Shown here piece by piece: positions 1-9,472 of a stretch of DNA of 64,000 nt (within the stretch, counting starts at the first letter, position 1; every line of letters begins with the position of its first letter). A model generated the notes under the pieces. That model ran no database searches, was not told the DNA's origin, and saw nothing but the letters and a program-made list of their open reading frames with translations. A program made the translations under genes and the position numbers. Source of the DNA: UBA11524 sp963642705 (lineage in GTDB: Bacteria > Bacillota > Clostridia > Christensenellales > Aristaeellaceae). Location: contig CAVIHU010000007.1 in the NCBI GenBank assembly GCA_963642705.1, positions 27,398 to 91,397 of the forward strand, written 5' to 3'.

Positions 1-468
1 AAGGGTGAGCTGTATCCAGAAATCGCACCGCAGTCCGTAGGCAATTTTATCGCGCTGGCGAACAGCGGCTTTTATGACGGGCTGATTTTCCATCGCGTGA
101 TTCCTGGCTTCATGATTCAGGGCGGCGACCCCAAGGGCACCGGCATCGGCGGCCCCGGCTATCATATCAAGGGTGAATTTACCATGAACGGCGTCAATAA
201 TCCGCTCAAGCATACGTATGGTGTGCTGTCGATGGCGCGGAGCATGATGCCCGATTCTGCCGGCAGCCAGTTCTTTATCATGACGTCTGACAGCCCGCAT
301 CTGGATGGTCAGTATGCGGCGTTCGGCAAGGTGTTGGAGGGTATGGACGTGGCGGATGCCATCGTGAATGCTAAGCGTGACATGCGCGACAAGCCCCTGG
401 AGCCTCAGGTGATGAAGTCCATCCGCGTGGAGACGTTCGGACAGACCTATCCATTTGAGCAGATGTGA
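1..468 (+). CDS. Cyclophilin-type peptidyl-prolyl isomerase, 5' end missing
   Basis: The reading frame is open from the first base of the window, so the N-terminus lies outside it; 155 residues are visible. They carry the cyclophilin core: FHRVIPGFMIQGGDP (substrate-pocket Arg and Phe), GSQFFI, and LDGQYAAFGKV near the C-terminus. The family catalyses cis-trans isomerisation of X-Pro bonds during protein folding. The missing part is probably short (about 10-30 residues for a cytoplasmic form), but a signal peptide or lipobox upstream cannot be excluded. A rho-independent terminator follows immediately, so this is the last gene of its transcript. Family assignment is secure; cellular location is not. 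Confidence 0.93.
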   Translation, partial: KGELYPEIAPQSVGNFIALANSGFYDGLIFHRVIPGFMIQGGDPKGTGIGGPGYHIKGEFTMNGVNNPLKHTYGVLSMARSMMPDSAGSQFFIMTSDSPHLDGQYAAFGKVLEGMDVADAIVNAKRDMRDKPLEPQVMKSIRVETFGQTYPFEQM

Positions 469-475
469 ACACGTA

Positions 476-520
476 CAGGCGCAGATGCGGCAGGAGATGG
501 CCGGACTGCGCCTGTTTTTT
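476..520 (+). terminator. Rho-independent terminator after the cyclophilin gene
   Basis: The arms CAGGCGCAG (476-484) and CTGCGCCTG (506-514) are perfect complements of 9 bp, followed directly by six T. It separates the cyclophilin from the U32 peptidase gene. Confidence 0.9.
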
Positions 521-559
521 AGGGCAGCATCGCATTTTCTTGTGAAGGAGGACGCCTGC

Positions 560-2875
560 ATGATGGAGAACCTGGCGCCGGCTGGTAACCGTGAAGCCCT
601 TGACCGGGCTGTTGCCGGCGGTGCAGACGCGGTTTATCTGGGCTACGCGGCTTATTCGGCGCGCGCGGGCGCGGGCAATTTTGATGAACCGGCGCTGCGC
701 GAGGCAATCGCGTTTGCGCATCTGCATCATGTGCGCGTCTATGTGACGGTCAATACGCTCATCAAGGACGGCGAACTGTCCGGCGTGCTGGATGTGCTGC
801 GGCTGCTGAATGAACTGCGTGCGGATGCCGTGCTCGTGCAGGATCTCGGTGTGGCGTCAATGGCACGGGCGTGCTTTCCTGATTTGCCGGTGCATGCCAG
901 CACGCAGATGACCATCCACAATGCATCCGGCGTTCGCTTCTGCAAGCAGATGGGCATGACGCGCGTCGTCCTTGCACGGGAATGCAGATTGAGTGAAATC
1001 AAACTGGCAGCGGCGGAAGGGCTTGAAATCGAGGTGTTCAGCCACGGCGCACAGTGCGTATCGGTTAGCGGCGAGTGCCTGTTTTCCTCTGTTGTCGGGG
1101 GACGAAGCGGCAATCGCGGGCGATGCGCTCAGCCTTGCCGACTGCAGTACGCCTACCGCGGCAGGACGGCTGCATGGCTGTCACCGCGCGATGCCTGCCT
1201 GCGCAACGATCTGCCGGAGCTCTTCAATGCCGGCGTTGCCTCGCTGAAAATTGAGGGTCGGCTCAAGCGCCCTGAATACGTGGCGACGGTCGCAAACAGC
1301 TACCGGAATGCAATAGACGCCCTCGAAAACGGCAGCTTCACCCATGCGGATGCAGCGGAAATGGAGGGATTGCGGCAAATTTTCTCGCGCGGCGGCTTTA
1401 TGCGCGGCTACGCCATGGGTGCAGAGGACGCAGGCGTCATTGACCAGACACGCGTCAGCCACGGCGGCATTGAAATCGGCAAGGTAGAGCTGGCCGCAGG
1501 GAGTATGGCGCATGTCCGGCTGACGAAAGAGCTCAATGACGGCGACGGACTGCAAATCCGCACGGAACGTGGCGATGCGGAGATGATTTACGCTGGACAT
1601 GACGCGGCGGCAGGGGAGATCGCCGTCGTGCGGCTTCGCCCTGACATTCACGCGCAGAAAGGCGACACGGTTGTGCGCCTGACGAGTGCGAAGCAGCTTG
1701 TGTGGGCGAACAGCCTGATCGTACCCAAAATCAAGGTGTTAATGACGCTGACGGCGCAGCCCGGCGAACAGATGCGGCTGACGATGACGGATGGCGAAGC
1801 GACCGTGACTGTCACGGGCAATGAAACGCAGACGGCAAGCAAGCGCGCAATGAGCCGTGAAGACGCCGAGCGGAGCCTGTCAAAGCTCAATGATACGCCG
1901 TTTGTGCTTGGCTCTCTGACAGTGCAGTCCGAAAATGCGTTTGTGCCCGTGTCGGCGCTGAATCAGCTTCGGCGCGAGGCGTGCGAACAGCTGATATCAG
2001 CACGGATTGCAGCCTTTGAACGGCATGACCATGCGGAATTGCCGCTCAAGCCGCTGAAGCTGTCGGAAAATCAGTCGGTGCCGGACATGGTGATTGTCCG
2101 GACGAGGGAACAGGCAGATGTAATGCAGGGCATGAATGCACGCCTTGTGTGGTATCCGGAGGACTTCCGGATGAACAGCTTGGAGGATAATCTGAACAGC
2201 ATGCCAGACGGTATCTGGCTGCAGATGCCGACCGTCTGCGAGGAAAAGACGCTGCAGACGCTGCACGCATTTGCACATGCGCATGCGGACAAGCTCGGCG
2301 GAGTTGTGCTGGGCAGCGTGGGGCAGTTGGGACTCAAGTGGCGTGTGCCGATTGCCGCCGGCAGCGGCATTCCGGTCATGAACCGACGGACAATGGCGAT
2401 GCTGCTGGAAATGGGCTGCTGCTTTGTGACGGCAAGCAGCGAGCTGTCCGGCGCGGAGCTGCGGACGCTGCTGCAGGGGAAGCCCCCGGCGGTCGTGCCG
2501 GCATACGGCAGGGAACAGCTGATGCTGCTGCACCATTGCCCTGCACGAACGTATTTGGGACTTCAGGCGAAGCATGAAAGCTGCAAATTGTGCGATATCG
2601 GCTCTCCGGATGCGCTGGCAGGCACGTCGCTGACCGACCGGCGCGGCGCAGTGTATCCCCTGCTGCGCCAGCGGCTGCCGGAAGGGTGTCTTGTCCGACT
2701 GATGAACAATCTGCCGACAACGAACATCGAGCGAGCGCGCAAGAGCGGCTATGCATCGCTGTGTGCGCTGTCAACGGAAAATGCGGATGAAACGCAGTTG
2801 GTTAAACGTGCGCTCGAGGGTGAGCATATTGAACGATCGGGTACGGCAAATCACTGGAACCGACCTGTGGAGTAA
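560..2875 (+). CDS. U32-family peptidase-like protein, long form
   Basis: 771 residues. The U32 signature is at about residues 155-176 (EVFSHGAQCVSVSGECLFSS), followed by GNRGRCAQPCR; a further Cys pair, ESCKLC, lies near residue 673. These cysteines are the conserved ones thought to bind an Fe-S cluster in this family. The length fits the two-domain form (peptidase U32 plus DUF3656-type region) that includes E. coli RlhA/YdcP, which acts in hydroxylation of a 23S rRNA cytidine; whether this protein does the same is inference. The start is ATG 560 because AAGGAGG sits 8 bases upstream; the frame stays open further upstream but runs into the terminator. mutS2 begins 20 bases after the stop, probably in the same operon. 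Confidence 0.88.
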   Translation: MMENLAPAGNREALDRAVAGGADAVYLGYAAYSARAGAGNFDEPALREAIAFAHLHHVRVYVTVNTLIKDGELSGVLDVLRLLNELRADAVLVQDLGVASMARACFPDLPVHASTQMTIHNASGVRFCKQMGMTRVVLARECRLSEIKLAAAEGLEIEVFSHGAQCVSVSGECLFSSVVGGRSGNRGRCAQPCRLQYAYRGRTAAWLSPRDACLRNDLPELFNAGVASLKIEGRLKRPEYVATVANSYRNAIDALENGSFTHADAAEMEGLRQIFSRGGFMRGYAMGAEDAGVIDQTRVSHGGIEIGKVELAAGSMAHVRLTKELNDGDGLQIRTERGDAEMIYAGHDAAAGEIAVVRLRPDIHAQKGDTVVRLTSAKQLVWANSLIVPKIKVLMTLTAQPGEQMRLTMTDGEATVTVTGNETQTASKRAMSREDAERSLSKLNDTPFVLGSLTVQSENAFVPVSALNQLRREACEQLISARIAAFERHDHAELPLKPLKLSENQSVPDMVIVRTREQADVMQGMNARLVWYPEDFRMNSLEDNLNSMPDGIWLQMPTVCEEKTLQTLHAFAHAHADKLGGVVLGSVGQLGLKWRVPIAAGSGIPVMNRRTMAMLLEMGCCFVTASSELSGAELRTLLQGKPPAVVPAYGREQLMLLHHCPARTYLGLQAKHESCKLCDIGSPDALAGTSLTDRRGAVYPLLRQRLPEGCLVRLMNNLPTTNIERARKSGYASLCALSTENADETQLVKRALEGEHIERSGTANHWNRPVE

Positions 2876-2895
2876 GCATATAGGGGACGAAACGA

Positions 2896-5256
2896 ATGAT
2901 TAAGGAACGAACGCTGCGGGTGCTTGAATTTACCAAGATTCGCGACCGCCTGGCGGAAAAGGCGCTGACGGACATGGGCAGGGAGCGTTGCGAGGCATTG
3001 ACGCCCTCCGACAACCTGCAGGAGATCCTTCAGATGCAGGAGGAGACCGAGGAAGCGACCGTCATCGTGCAATACATCGGCGGTTCGCCGCTCAGCCCGT
3101 TCACGGACGTGCGAAAAAGCCTGTCGCTGGCGGAAAAGGGTGCGACGCTTTCGCCGAAAGCGCTCATGGAGATTGCGGCGTTGCTTCAGGCAGCGAGGAC
3201 GGCGCGGAAATCGCTGGATACGGAGCGCGAAAACACGCCGATGCTCAAGGCTCTTGCTCAGCATCTGTCCACGCTGCGCAATGTCGAGCAGGATATCACC
3301 GACGCCATCATTTCCGAGGATGAAATCGCCGACCGCGCATCGAATGAACTGGCGAATATCCGCCGTCATCTGCGCGGTGCAAATGATCGGATTAAAGAAA
3401 AGCTGAATCAGATGATCCGCAATACCGCATTTCAGAAGTATTTGCAGGATCCGCTGATCACCATGCGCAACGACCGCTATTGCCTGCCCGTCAAGGCGGA
3501 ATACCGCAGCAGCGTGCCCGGACTGGTGCATGACCAGTCCTCTTCCGGCGCGACGCTCTTTATTGAGCCGATGGCGGCGGTGGAAATGGGCAATGAGCTT
3601 AAGACGTGGGCAGCAAAGGAACGTCAGGAGATTGAACGCATCCTGTCAGCGCTGTCGGCGGAAGTGGCGCCGTACGCCGATTCGCTCCGTGAAACGGTGG
3701 AAACGATGGCGGAGCTGGACTTCATCTTCGCGAAGGGATTACTGTCACGTGAGATGAACGCCGTTTCGCCCAAGCTCAATCAAAACGGCTATCTGAATAT
3801 TATCCGCGGTCGTCATCCGCTGCTTGATCCGGAGAAGGTCGTGCCGTCCAATCTGTGGATGGGCAAGGATTTCACGAGCTTGATTATTACCGGCCCGAAC
3901 ACGGGCGGCAAGACGGTTACGCTCAAGACGGTCGGGCTGCTGACGCTCATGGCGCAGGCTGGCTTGCAGGTGCCGGCAGATCTCGGTACAGAGCTGGCGG
4001 TGTTCACGCAGGTGTTTGCTGATATCGGCGATGAGCAGTCCATCGAGCAGAGCCTGTCAACGTTCTCAGGGCACATGACGACGATCGTATCCATCATGCA
4101 TGAGGTGACGCCGTCTGACCTTGTCCTGTTCGATGAGCTGGGCGCAGGCACCGACCCGACCGAAGGCGCAGCACTGGCGCAGGCAATCCTGCAGCGGCTG
4201 CTCAACATTCATGTACGGACGCTGGCAACGACGCATTACAGCGAATTGAAGGCGTTTGCGCTGTCTACGCGCGGTGTCGAAAACGCATCGGTTGAGTTTG
4301 ATGTCGAGACGCTCCGCCCAACGTACCGTCTGTCCATCGGCGTGCCGGGCAAATCGAATGCGTTTGAAATCAGCCGACGTCTCGGTCTGCCGGAAAACCT
4401 GATTGACGATGCAAAGAAGCTGCTGTCAACCGACTCCGTGCGTTTTGAGGATGTCATCGCGAACGCGGAGTACCATCGGCAGGTGGCAGAACGTGAGCGC
4501 GAAATTGCCCGTCAGGCGAGCATCGAGACGGTCAAGCTGCGCGATGAGGCGGAGAAGCTTCGCAGGCAGATGGAGGATCAGCGCGAAAACACGCTCAAGA
4601 AGGCGAAGGCGGATGCACGCCGCATCATGGAGGACACGCGCCGCGAGTCGGAAAGCATCATTGCCGACCTCAAGCGCATGAAGAAGGAACAGCAGAATCC
4701 GGATACGCAGATTAACGCGGTTCGCAAGCGCATTGAAAGCAATGTCGACAATCTGTCCGAGGGGCTGCTGGAGAAGGTCGATACGGGACTGCCGCCCAAG
4801 GAGGTTCACAAGGGCGACACGGTTGATATCCTGACTATCGGCAGTCCGGCCACCGTGCTTGGTCCGGTGAACGCGAAAGGCGAGGTCGAGGTGCAGGCAG
4901 GCATCCTTAAGCTCAAGGTCAACATCACGCAGCTGCGCCTCGTGAAGCAGGAGAAACCCAGGCAGAAGGTCAGCACGGTGCACGTTAAGACCGGCGCGAT
5001 GGAGAGAACCGTCCGCATGGAGTGCGATGTGCGCGGTATGACGCTCGATGAAGCCATTATGACGGTCGACCAATATCTGGATCAGGCGGTGCTGGCCGGC
5101 ATGGGCGAAGTCAGCATCATTCACGGCAAAGGAACGGGCGTGCTGAGAAGCGGCATTACGAAGCATTTGCACCATCATCCGCATGTCGAAAGCAGCCGCC
5201 TCGGCATCTACGGCGAGGGCGAAACCGGTGTGACGATTGTCACCCTGAAGCACTGA
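2896..5256 (+). CDS. mutS2: Endonuclease MutS2
   Basis: 786 residues, the usual length. Order: MutS-type core and lever region, ATPase with Walker A GPNTGGKT (residues 333-340) and Walker B LVLFDELGAG (near 410), a long charged coiled coil (about 515-640), and a C-terminal Smr domain (about 705-786) with DVRG and the HGKGTGVLR loop. MutS2 lacks the mismatch-recognition domain of MutS; in Firmicutes it has been linked to suppression of recombination and to rescue of collided ribosomes, the Smr domain supplying nuclease activity. All ATPase and Smr motifs look intact. It lies between the U32 gene and a two-component system, with 17 bases to the next gene. Confidence 0.97.
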   Translation: MIKERTLRVLEFTKIRDRLAEKALTDMGRERCEALTPSDNLQEILQMQEETEEATVIVQYIGGSPLSPFTDVRKSLSLAEKGATLSPKALMEIAALLQAARTARKSLDTERENTPMLKALAQHLSTLRNVEQDITDAIISEDEIADRASNELANIRRHLRGANDRIKEKLNQMIRNTAFQKYLQDPLITMRNDRYCLPVKAEYRSSVPGLVHDQSSSGATLFIEPMAAVEMGNELKTWAAKERQEIERILSALSAEVAPYADSLRETVETMAELDFIFAKGLLSREMNAVSPKLNQNGYLNIIRGRHPLLDPEKVVPSNLWMGKDFTSLIITGPNTGGKTVTLKTVGLLTLMAQAGLQVPADLGTELAVFTQVFADIGDEQSIEQSLSTFSGHMTTIVSIMHEVTPSDLVLFDELGAGTDPTEGAALAQAILQRLLNIHVRTLATTHYSELKAFALSTRGVENASVEFDVETLRPTYRLSIGVPGKSNAFEISRRLGLPENLIDDAKKLLSTDSVRFEDVIANAEYHRQVAEREREIARQASIETVKLRDEAEKLRRQMEDQRENTLKKAKADARRIMEDTRRESESIIADLKRMKKEQQNPDTQINAVRKRIESNVDNLSEGLLEKVDTGLPPKEVHKGDTVDILTIGSPATVLGPVNAKGEVEVQAGILKLKVNITQLRLVKQEKPRQKVSTVHVKTGAMERTVRMECDVRGMTLDEAIMTVDQYLDQAVLAGMGEVSIIHGKGTGVLRSGITKHLHHHPHVESSRLGIYGEGETGVTIVTLKH

Positions 5257-5273
5257 TATGGGAGAGATAAACA

Positions 5274-5984
5274 ATGAAGGATAAGCAGTATATTCTGGTC
5301 GTGGATGATGACCCCAACATTGCGCATTTGGAGCAGCTGTATCTGGAAAAGGCAGGCTATGAGGTCAAGGTCGTTAACCGCGGCGATGATGCCATGACGG
5401 AATTCCGGCGGATGCCGCCTGACCTGATGCTGCTGGATGTGATGATGCCCGGCATGGACGGCTGGCAGGTGCTCAAAGCAATCCGCAAATCCTCCAACCT
5501 GCCGATTATCATGGTGACGGCGCGAGATGAGACGTTTGACAAGGTGCTCGGGCTGGAGCTCGGCGCGGATGACTATATTACGAAGCCGTTTGACAGCAAG
5601 GAGATGGCGGCGCGTGTCAAGGCGGTGCTTCGCAGAACAATGGAGCAGAGCACGGAGGAGGAGCAGTCCGCCGAGGATGACACGCTGACCTTCCCCGGGC
5701 TGTCAATCAGCCTGACGCGCTACGAGGTTTTCTACGAGGGCAAGAAGCTTGAAATGCCGCCGAAGGAGCTGGAGGTGCTGTACTTCCTGGCAAGCCACGT
5801 CAACCAGCTCTTTACGCGCGGTCAGCTGCTCGACCAGGTCTGGGGCTTCCAGGTGGAGGTTGAGAGCCGCACGGTGGACGTGCATGTCAAGCGTCTGCGC
5901 GACAAGCTCGTTGATTGCGAGAAGTACGGCTGGCGTATCCAGACCATCTGGGGACGCGGCTACAAGTTTGAGGTCATCAAATAA
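5274..5984 (+). CDS. OmpR/PhoB-family response regulator
   Basis: 236 residues. Receiver domain with the acidic pocket D11-D12-D13, phosphoacceptor D55 (in LLDVMMPG) and K104 (in ITKPF), then a winged-helix DNA-binding domain ending YGWRIQTIWGRGYKFE, typical of the OmpR family. The kinase gene follows after 12 bases and is surely its partner. The signal and the target genes are not evident. The sequence resembles the PhoP/VicR/ResD group, but assignment within the group is not possible from sequence reading alone. Confidence 0.96.
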   Translation: MKDKQYILVVDDDPNIAHLEQLYLEKAGYEVKVVNRGDDAMTEFRRMPPDLMLLDVMMPGMDGWQVLKAIRKSSNLPIIMVTARDETFDKVLGLELGADDYITKPFDSKEMAARVKAVLRRTMEQSTEEEQSAEDDTLTFPGLSISLTRYEVFYEGKKLEMPPKELEVLYFLASHVNQLFTRGQLLDQVWGFQVEVESRTVDVHVKRLRDKLVDCEKYGWRIQTIWGRGYKFEVIK

Positions 5985-5996
5985 GGAGCAAAAAAA

Positions 5997-7475
5997 GTGT
6001 TTGGGCGGATTATGGCGTTGGTCGTGGCGGTGGTGCTTCTGCTGACGGGCGTGCTGTCCGGCATCGGACTGTATACGATGGTGAGCACGCAGACCGCCGC
6101 AAGGCAGGAGAGCCTTCGGACGGAGGCGCGTGAGATTGCGTACCTGGCGAGCATGTACACCGGAAGCGGCAATGTGAGCGGCATCGGTGCGGCATTTCTG
6201 GGCAGCACGGCAACAAACAGCGTCACGCTGAAGTATCTGCGCTGGAAGGCACAGACGGTCTATGAGGAATACGGTGCATACATCGCCATTGTTGACCGGA
6301 CAGGTTCCATGATGGACAACATGGCGATGACGTACGAGACGAATCCGGATTTTGCCAAGACGCTCAATGGCAAGGATATCTACAACGCGCTGCTGAAAAT
6401 TCTCAGCGGAAACGAAATCAGCCTCCGCAATCAGGTTGACGGCAACTGGTATTTCACCATCGGTGTTCCGTTTGTATCGAACGGGCTGGTGCTCGGTGCA
6501 GTGTTCATGCAGACGCCGGCGCAGGAGATTGAGGTTCGTGCGGGCTCGCTGCTGCTGCCGGTGATTGCCATCGCACTGGGGCTTTGCCTGCTGGCGGGCG
6601 TGGTGCTGATGGTGTGCTTGCGGCGCATGCTCAAGCCGCTGACGACGCTGTCTGATGTGGCAATGGCGATGTCCGAGGGTGATTTCACTGTCCGTGCGCC
6701 GAGGCAGAAAAAATCCGTCTGTGCGGAAATTGCGAAGCTGAGCGATTCCTTCAACAATATGGCAGAGAAGCTCTCGCAGCTTGAAGACAGTCGCCGCGAG
6801 TTTGTCGCGAACGTGTCTCATGAGCTCAAGAGCCCGATTACCGCTATTTCCGGCTATATCGAGGGAATGCGTGACGGCACCATCGGTGAGGAGGAGTATG
6901 GGCGCTATCTGACCATTGTGGCAGACGAAACGTCACGCCTCAAAAACCTGATCGGCGACCTGCTCAAGCTTTCAAGGCTTGAACGGACCGATGCCTCACT
7001 GACGATGGGCGATTTTGACATCTGCGAACTGCTCTCGCGTGTGCTGATTCACCGCACGGGCGACCTGGAGAACAAGCGCATGGATGTCGAGTGTGACTTC
7101 AACACGGAACCGTGCATGGTGCATGCGGATGAAGGCAAAATCGAACAGGTGGCGGTCAATTTGCTGGATAATGCAATCAAGTTCACGCCTGACGGCGGAC
7201 AAATCCGCATGAGCGTGCGCACAGACGGCGGCATCTGCACGGTGATCGTGCAGGATAACGGTGTCGGCATCACGGCGGAGGATCGTCCGCATATCTTTGA
7301 ACGCTTCTATATGGCGGATAAGGCGCACACATCCGGCAAAGGGACCGGACTCGGTCTCAGCATCTGTCAGCGAATTATCGAGATGCACGGGCAGAGGCTG
7401 GAGCTGATGGATACCGGCGGCGAAGACGGCGCAGCATTCGCGTTCACGTTGGCGCTTTCGGAAAAAGGAAAATAG
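5997..7475 (+). CDS. Sensor histidine kinase, partner of the upstream regulator
   Basis: 492 residues starting at GTG; AAGGAG lies 8 bases upstream of it and no ATG is better placed. Order: transmembrane helix about 5-27, extracytoplasmic sensor of about 155 residues, second helix about 184-207, HAMP, dimerisation domain with H275 in VSHELKSPITAISGY, then the ATPase with NLLDNAIKFTPDG (N box), DNGVGI (G1) and GKGTGLGL (G2). All catalytic motifs are intact. It reads a signal outside the membrane and phosphorylates the response regulator encoded just upstream. A terminator follows the stop codon. Confidence 0.96.
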   Translation: MFGRIMALVVAVVLLLTGVLSGIGLYTMVSTQTAARQESLRTEAREIAYLASMYTGSGNVSGIGAAFLGSTATNSVTLKYLRWKAQTVYEEYGAYIAIVDRTGSMMDNMAMTYETNPDFAKTLNGKDIYNALLKILSGNEISLRNQVDGNWYFTIGVPFVSNGLVLGAVFMQTPAQEIEVRAGSLLLPVIAIALGLCLLAGVVLMVCLRRMLKPLTTLSDVAMAMSEGDFTVRAPRQKKSVCAEIAKLSDSFNNMAEKLSQLEDSRREFVANVSHELKSPITAISGYIEGMRDGTIGEEEYGRYLTIVADETSRLKNLIGDLLKLSRLERTDASLTMGDFDICELLSRVLIHRTGDLENKRMDVECDFNTEPCMVHADEGKIEQVAVNLLDNAIKFTPDGGQIRMSVRTDGGICTVIVQDNGVGITAEDRPHIFERFYMADKAHTSGKGTGLGLSICQRIIEMHGQRLELMDTGGEDGAAFAFTLALSEKGK

Positions 7476-7479
7476 CATG

Positions 7480-7516
7480 AAGGGCGCTGCTGCATGTTAC
7501 AACAGCGCCCTTTTTG
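7480..7516 (+). terminator. Rho-independent terminator after the two-component operon
   Basis: AGGGCGCTG (7481-7489) pairs with CAGCGCCCT (7503-7511) and is followed by a run of T. Confidence 0.88.
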
Positions 7517-7647
7517 ACGTTGCAGCGCATGATTAAAAGCCATATCAGCATGTTGATCACAGCAGAAAATCACCGCGCATAAGCAGGAAAACCGCGTCTG
7601 CTGAACGAATATTCTAATGAACTCAATCCAAGGAGATGAGCTGATTC

Positions 7648-8979
7648 ATGATCACCCGTCAAGACGGCAGAACGCCCGATGCATGGCGTCCTGTCACGAT
7701 TGAATCGAATTATATCAAGAATGCGGACGGCTCCTGTCTGGTGACCGTCGGCAACACGAAGGTCATCTGCACGGCATCGGTGGAGGATGGCGTGCCTGCC
7801 TTCCTCAAGGGTAAGGATCAGGGCTGGGTGACGGCGGAATACGCCATGCTGCCTGCCTCGACCGGCAAGCGCAAGAAGCGCGATGGTGTCACCCGTGACG
7901 GGCGTAATGTCGAGATCTCGCGGCTGATTGGCAGATGCCTCCGTCACGCGGTCGACCTGACTGTGCTGGGCGAGCGTACCATCACGCTGGACTGCGACGT
8001 CCTCCAGGCAGATGGTGGTACGCGAACGGCATCCATTACCGGCGCTATGGTCGCGCTGGTCGATGCGGTCAGCAAGCTCATCGATACCGGCAAGCTGCTT
8101 CGTTCGCCGATTGTTCATCAGGTTGCGGCGATTTCCGCAGGCATTGTTGATGATACGCCGTGCCTTGACCTGTGCTATGAAGAGGACAGCCGTGCGCAGG
8201 TTGACATGAATGTCGTCATGAATGAAAAGGGTGAAATGGTCGAGCTGCAGGGCTCCGGCGAAGGACGCGCTTTCACGCGGGACGAGCTGAGCAAACTGGT
8301 CACGCTTGCGCGCCACGAAATTCGCCTGCTGATGAAGATTCAGCGCAACGCTCTTGCTGAGGACAGCCGCCATCTGACACCGAAACCCACGCTGGTTGCA
8401 GCATCCTCCAATCCTAACAAGATTGCTGAGCTGCAGACGATTTTCGGTGACTATTATACCGTTGTTTCGATGGTCAATGCTGGTTTCAACGCACCGATTG
8501 AGGAGACGGCAACCACCTTTGCCGGCAACGCCGCTATCAAGGCGGAAACCGTCAGCGCAGCAACCGGTTTGCCGACCATCGCGGATGACAGCGGTTTGTC
8601 TGTGGACATCCTCGACGGCGAACCGGGCGTGTACAGCGCACGTTATGCTATGATGGCAGGCGAGGGGAGCGGTGATGCGGCGAATAATGCGCTGCTGCTG
8701 CGCCGGATGAAGGGCAAAAAAGCACGCTCCTGTGCATTTGAGTGTGCGCTGGCGCTGAAGATTCCCGGACGCGACACGATTATTGCGGAAGGCTCCTGTC
8801 CCGGTGTACTGCTGGAGGAGGAACGCGGCAAGGGAGGCTTCGGCTATGATCCGCTGTTTCTCTATGAGCCGCTCAACAAGACGTTCGCCGAAATCACGGA
8901 AAAGGAAAAGAACCAGATCAGCCATCGCGCCCGTGCATGTGCCAAAATGCTGGAAATCATGAAGGGGCTTAACGATTGA
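7648..8979 (+). CDS. Ribonuclease PH fused to RdgB-type dITP/XTP pyrophosphatase
   Basis: 443 residues made of two complete enzymes. Residues 1 to about 240 are RNase PH (phosphorolytic trimming of tRNA 3' ends) with GWVTAEYAMLP, the RxxRxxEISRLIGR region and the ITLDCDVLQADGGTR motif. From about residue 245 the sequence begins the Ham1/RdgB fold (LVAASSNPNKIAEL, ADDSGLSVDILDGEPGVYSAR, GKGGFGYDPLF), a house-cleaning enzyme that hydrolyses dITP, XTP and ITP. There is no stop or start signal between them. Separate proteins are usual in most bacteria; to my knowledge the fusion occurs in some Firmicutes. Start ATG 7648 has AAGGAGATGA upstream. The stop overlaps the start of the phosphoesterase gene (TGATG). 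Confidence 0.94.
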   Translation: MITRQDGRTPDAWRPVTIESNYIKNADGSCLVTVGNTKVICTASVEDGVPAFLKGKDQGWVTAEYAMLPASTGKRKKRDGVTRDGRNVEISRLIGRCLRHAVDLTVLGERTITLDCDVLQADGGTRTASITGAMVALVDAVSKLIDTGKLLRSPIVHQVAAISAGIVDDTPCLDLCYEEDSRAQVDMNVVMNEKGEMVELQGSGEGRAFTRDELSKLVTLARHEIRLLMKIQRNALAEDSRHLTPKPTLVAASSNPNKIAELQTIFGDYYTVVSMVNAGFNAPIEETATTFAGNAAIKAETVSAATGLPTIADDSGLSVDILDGEPGVYSARYAMMAGEGSGDAANNALLLRRMKGKKARSCAFECALALKIPGRDTIIAEGSCPGVLLEEERGKGGFGYDPLFLYEPLNKTFAEITEKEKNQISHRARACAKMLEIMKGLND

Positions 8980-9461
8980 TGAGGGCACTTGTCTTTTCGG
9001 ACATTCACGGTGAGGACGGTACATTCCGCTGGATGCTGGAGCAGGCGTGGCAGCAGACCGGCTGCATCGATGCGTATTTCTTTCTGGGTGACGGCATTGA
9101 TGATTTTGAGCGCTGCGAAGCATTCATCCGCCGCCATGATGAACAGGCTGTAATGCTGTCTGTGCGCGGCAACAATGACTTTTGCTGTCCGGATGCGCCG
9201 TATTGCCGCGTGACGGACTTCGGCGGTGTTCGGCTGTATCTGACGCATGGACATTTGGAACGCGTCAAGCTCACACGGACGTTCCTCTACGAGCGTGCTC
9301 GCGAGGAAAAGTGCGATATCGCGTTCTATGGTCATACGCACGAGCCGGACATGGTCACGGGCGTGCCGATGCTGGTCAATCCGGGCGCAGTCTGCCGTCA
9401 GCAGATGGCGCAGCTCGAGGTGGACAACGGACGCCCGCGGGTCAGAATGCTTGTGTTTTGA
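8979..9461 (+). CDS. YfcE/MJ0936-family metallophosphoesterase
   Basis: 160 residues. The calcineurin-like metal motifs appear in order: FSDIHG (D-x-H), GDGIDD, GNND, THGH and GHTHEP, giving a two-metal phosphodiesterase centre. The start is ATG 8979 because it overlaps the preceding stop as TGATG, a typical translational coupling; an in-frame TTG three bases earlier is less likely. The family member YfcE cleaves artificial phosphodiesters; natural substrates are unknown. Its fixed place after rph/rdgB suggests a nucleotide or RNA house-keeping role, which is inference. Confidence 0.9.
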   Translation: MRALVFSDIHGEDGTFRWMLEQAWQQTGCIDAYFFLGDGIDDFERCEAFIRRHDEQAVMLSVRGNNDFCCPDAPYCRVTDFGGVRLYLTHGHLERVKLTRTFLYERAREEKCDIAFYGHTHEPDMVTGVPMLVNPGAVCRQQMAQLEVDNGRPRVRMLVF

Positions 9462-9472
9462 GGAGGACGTGT

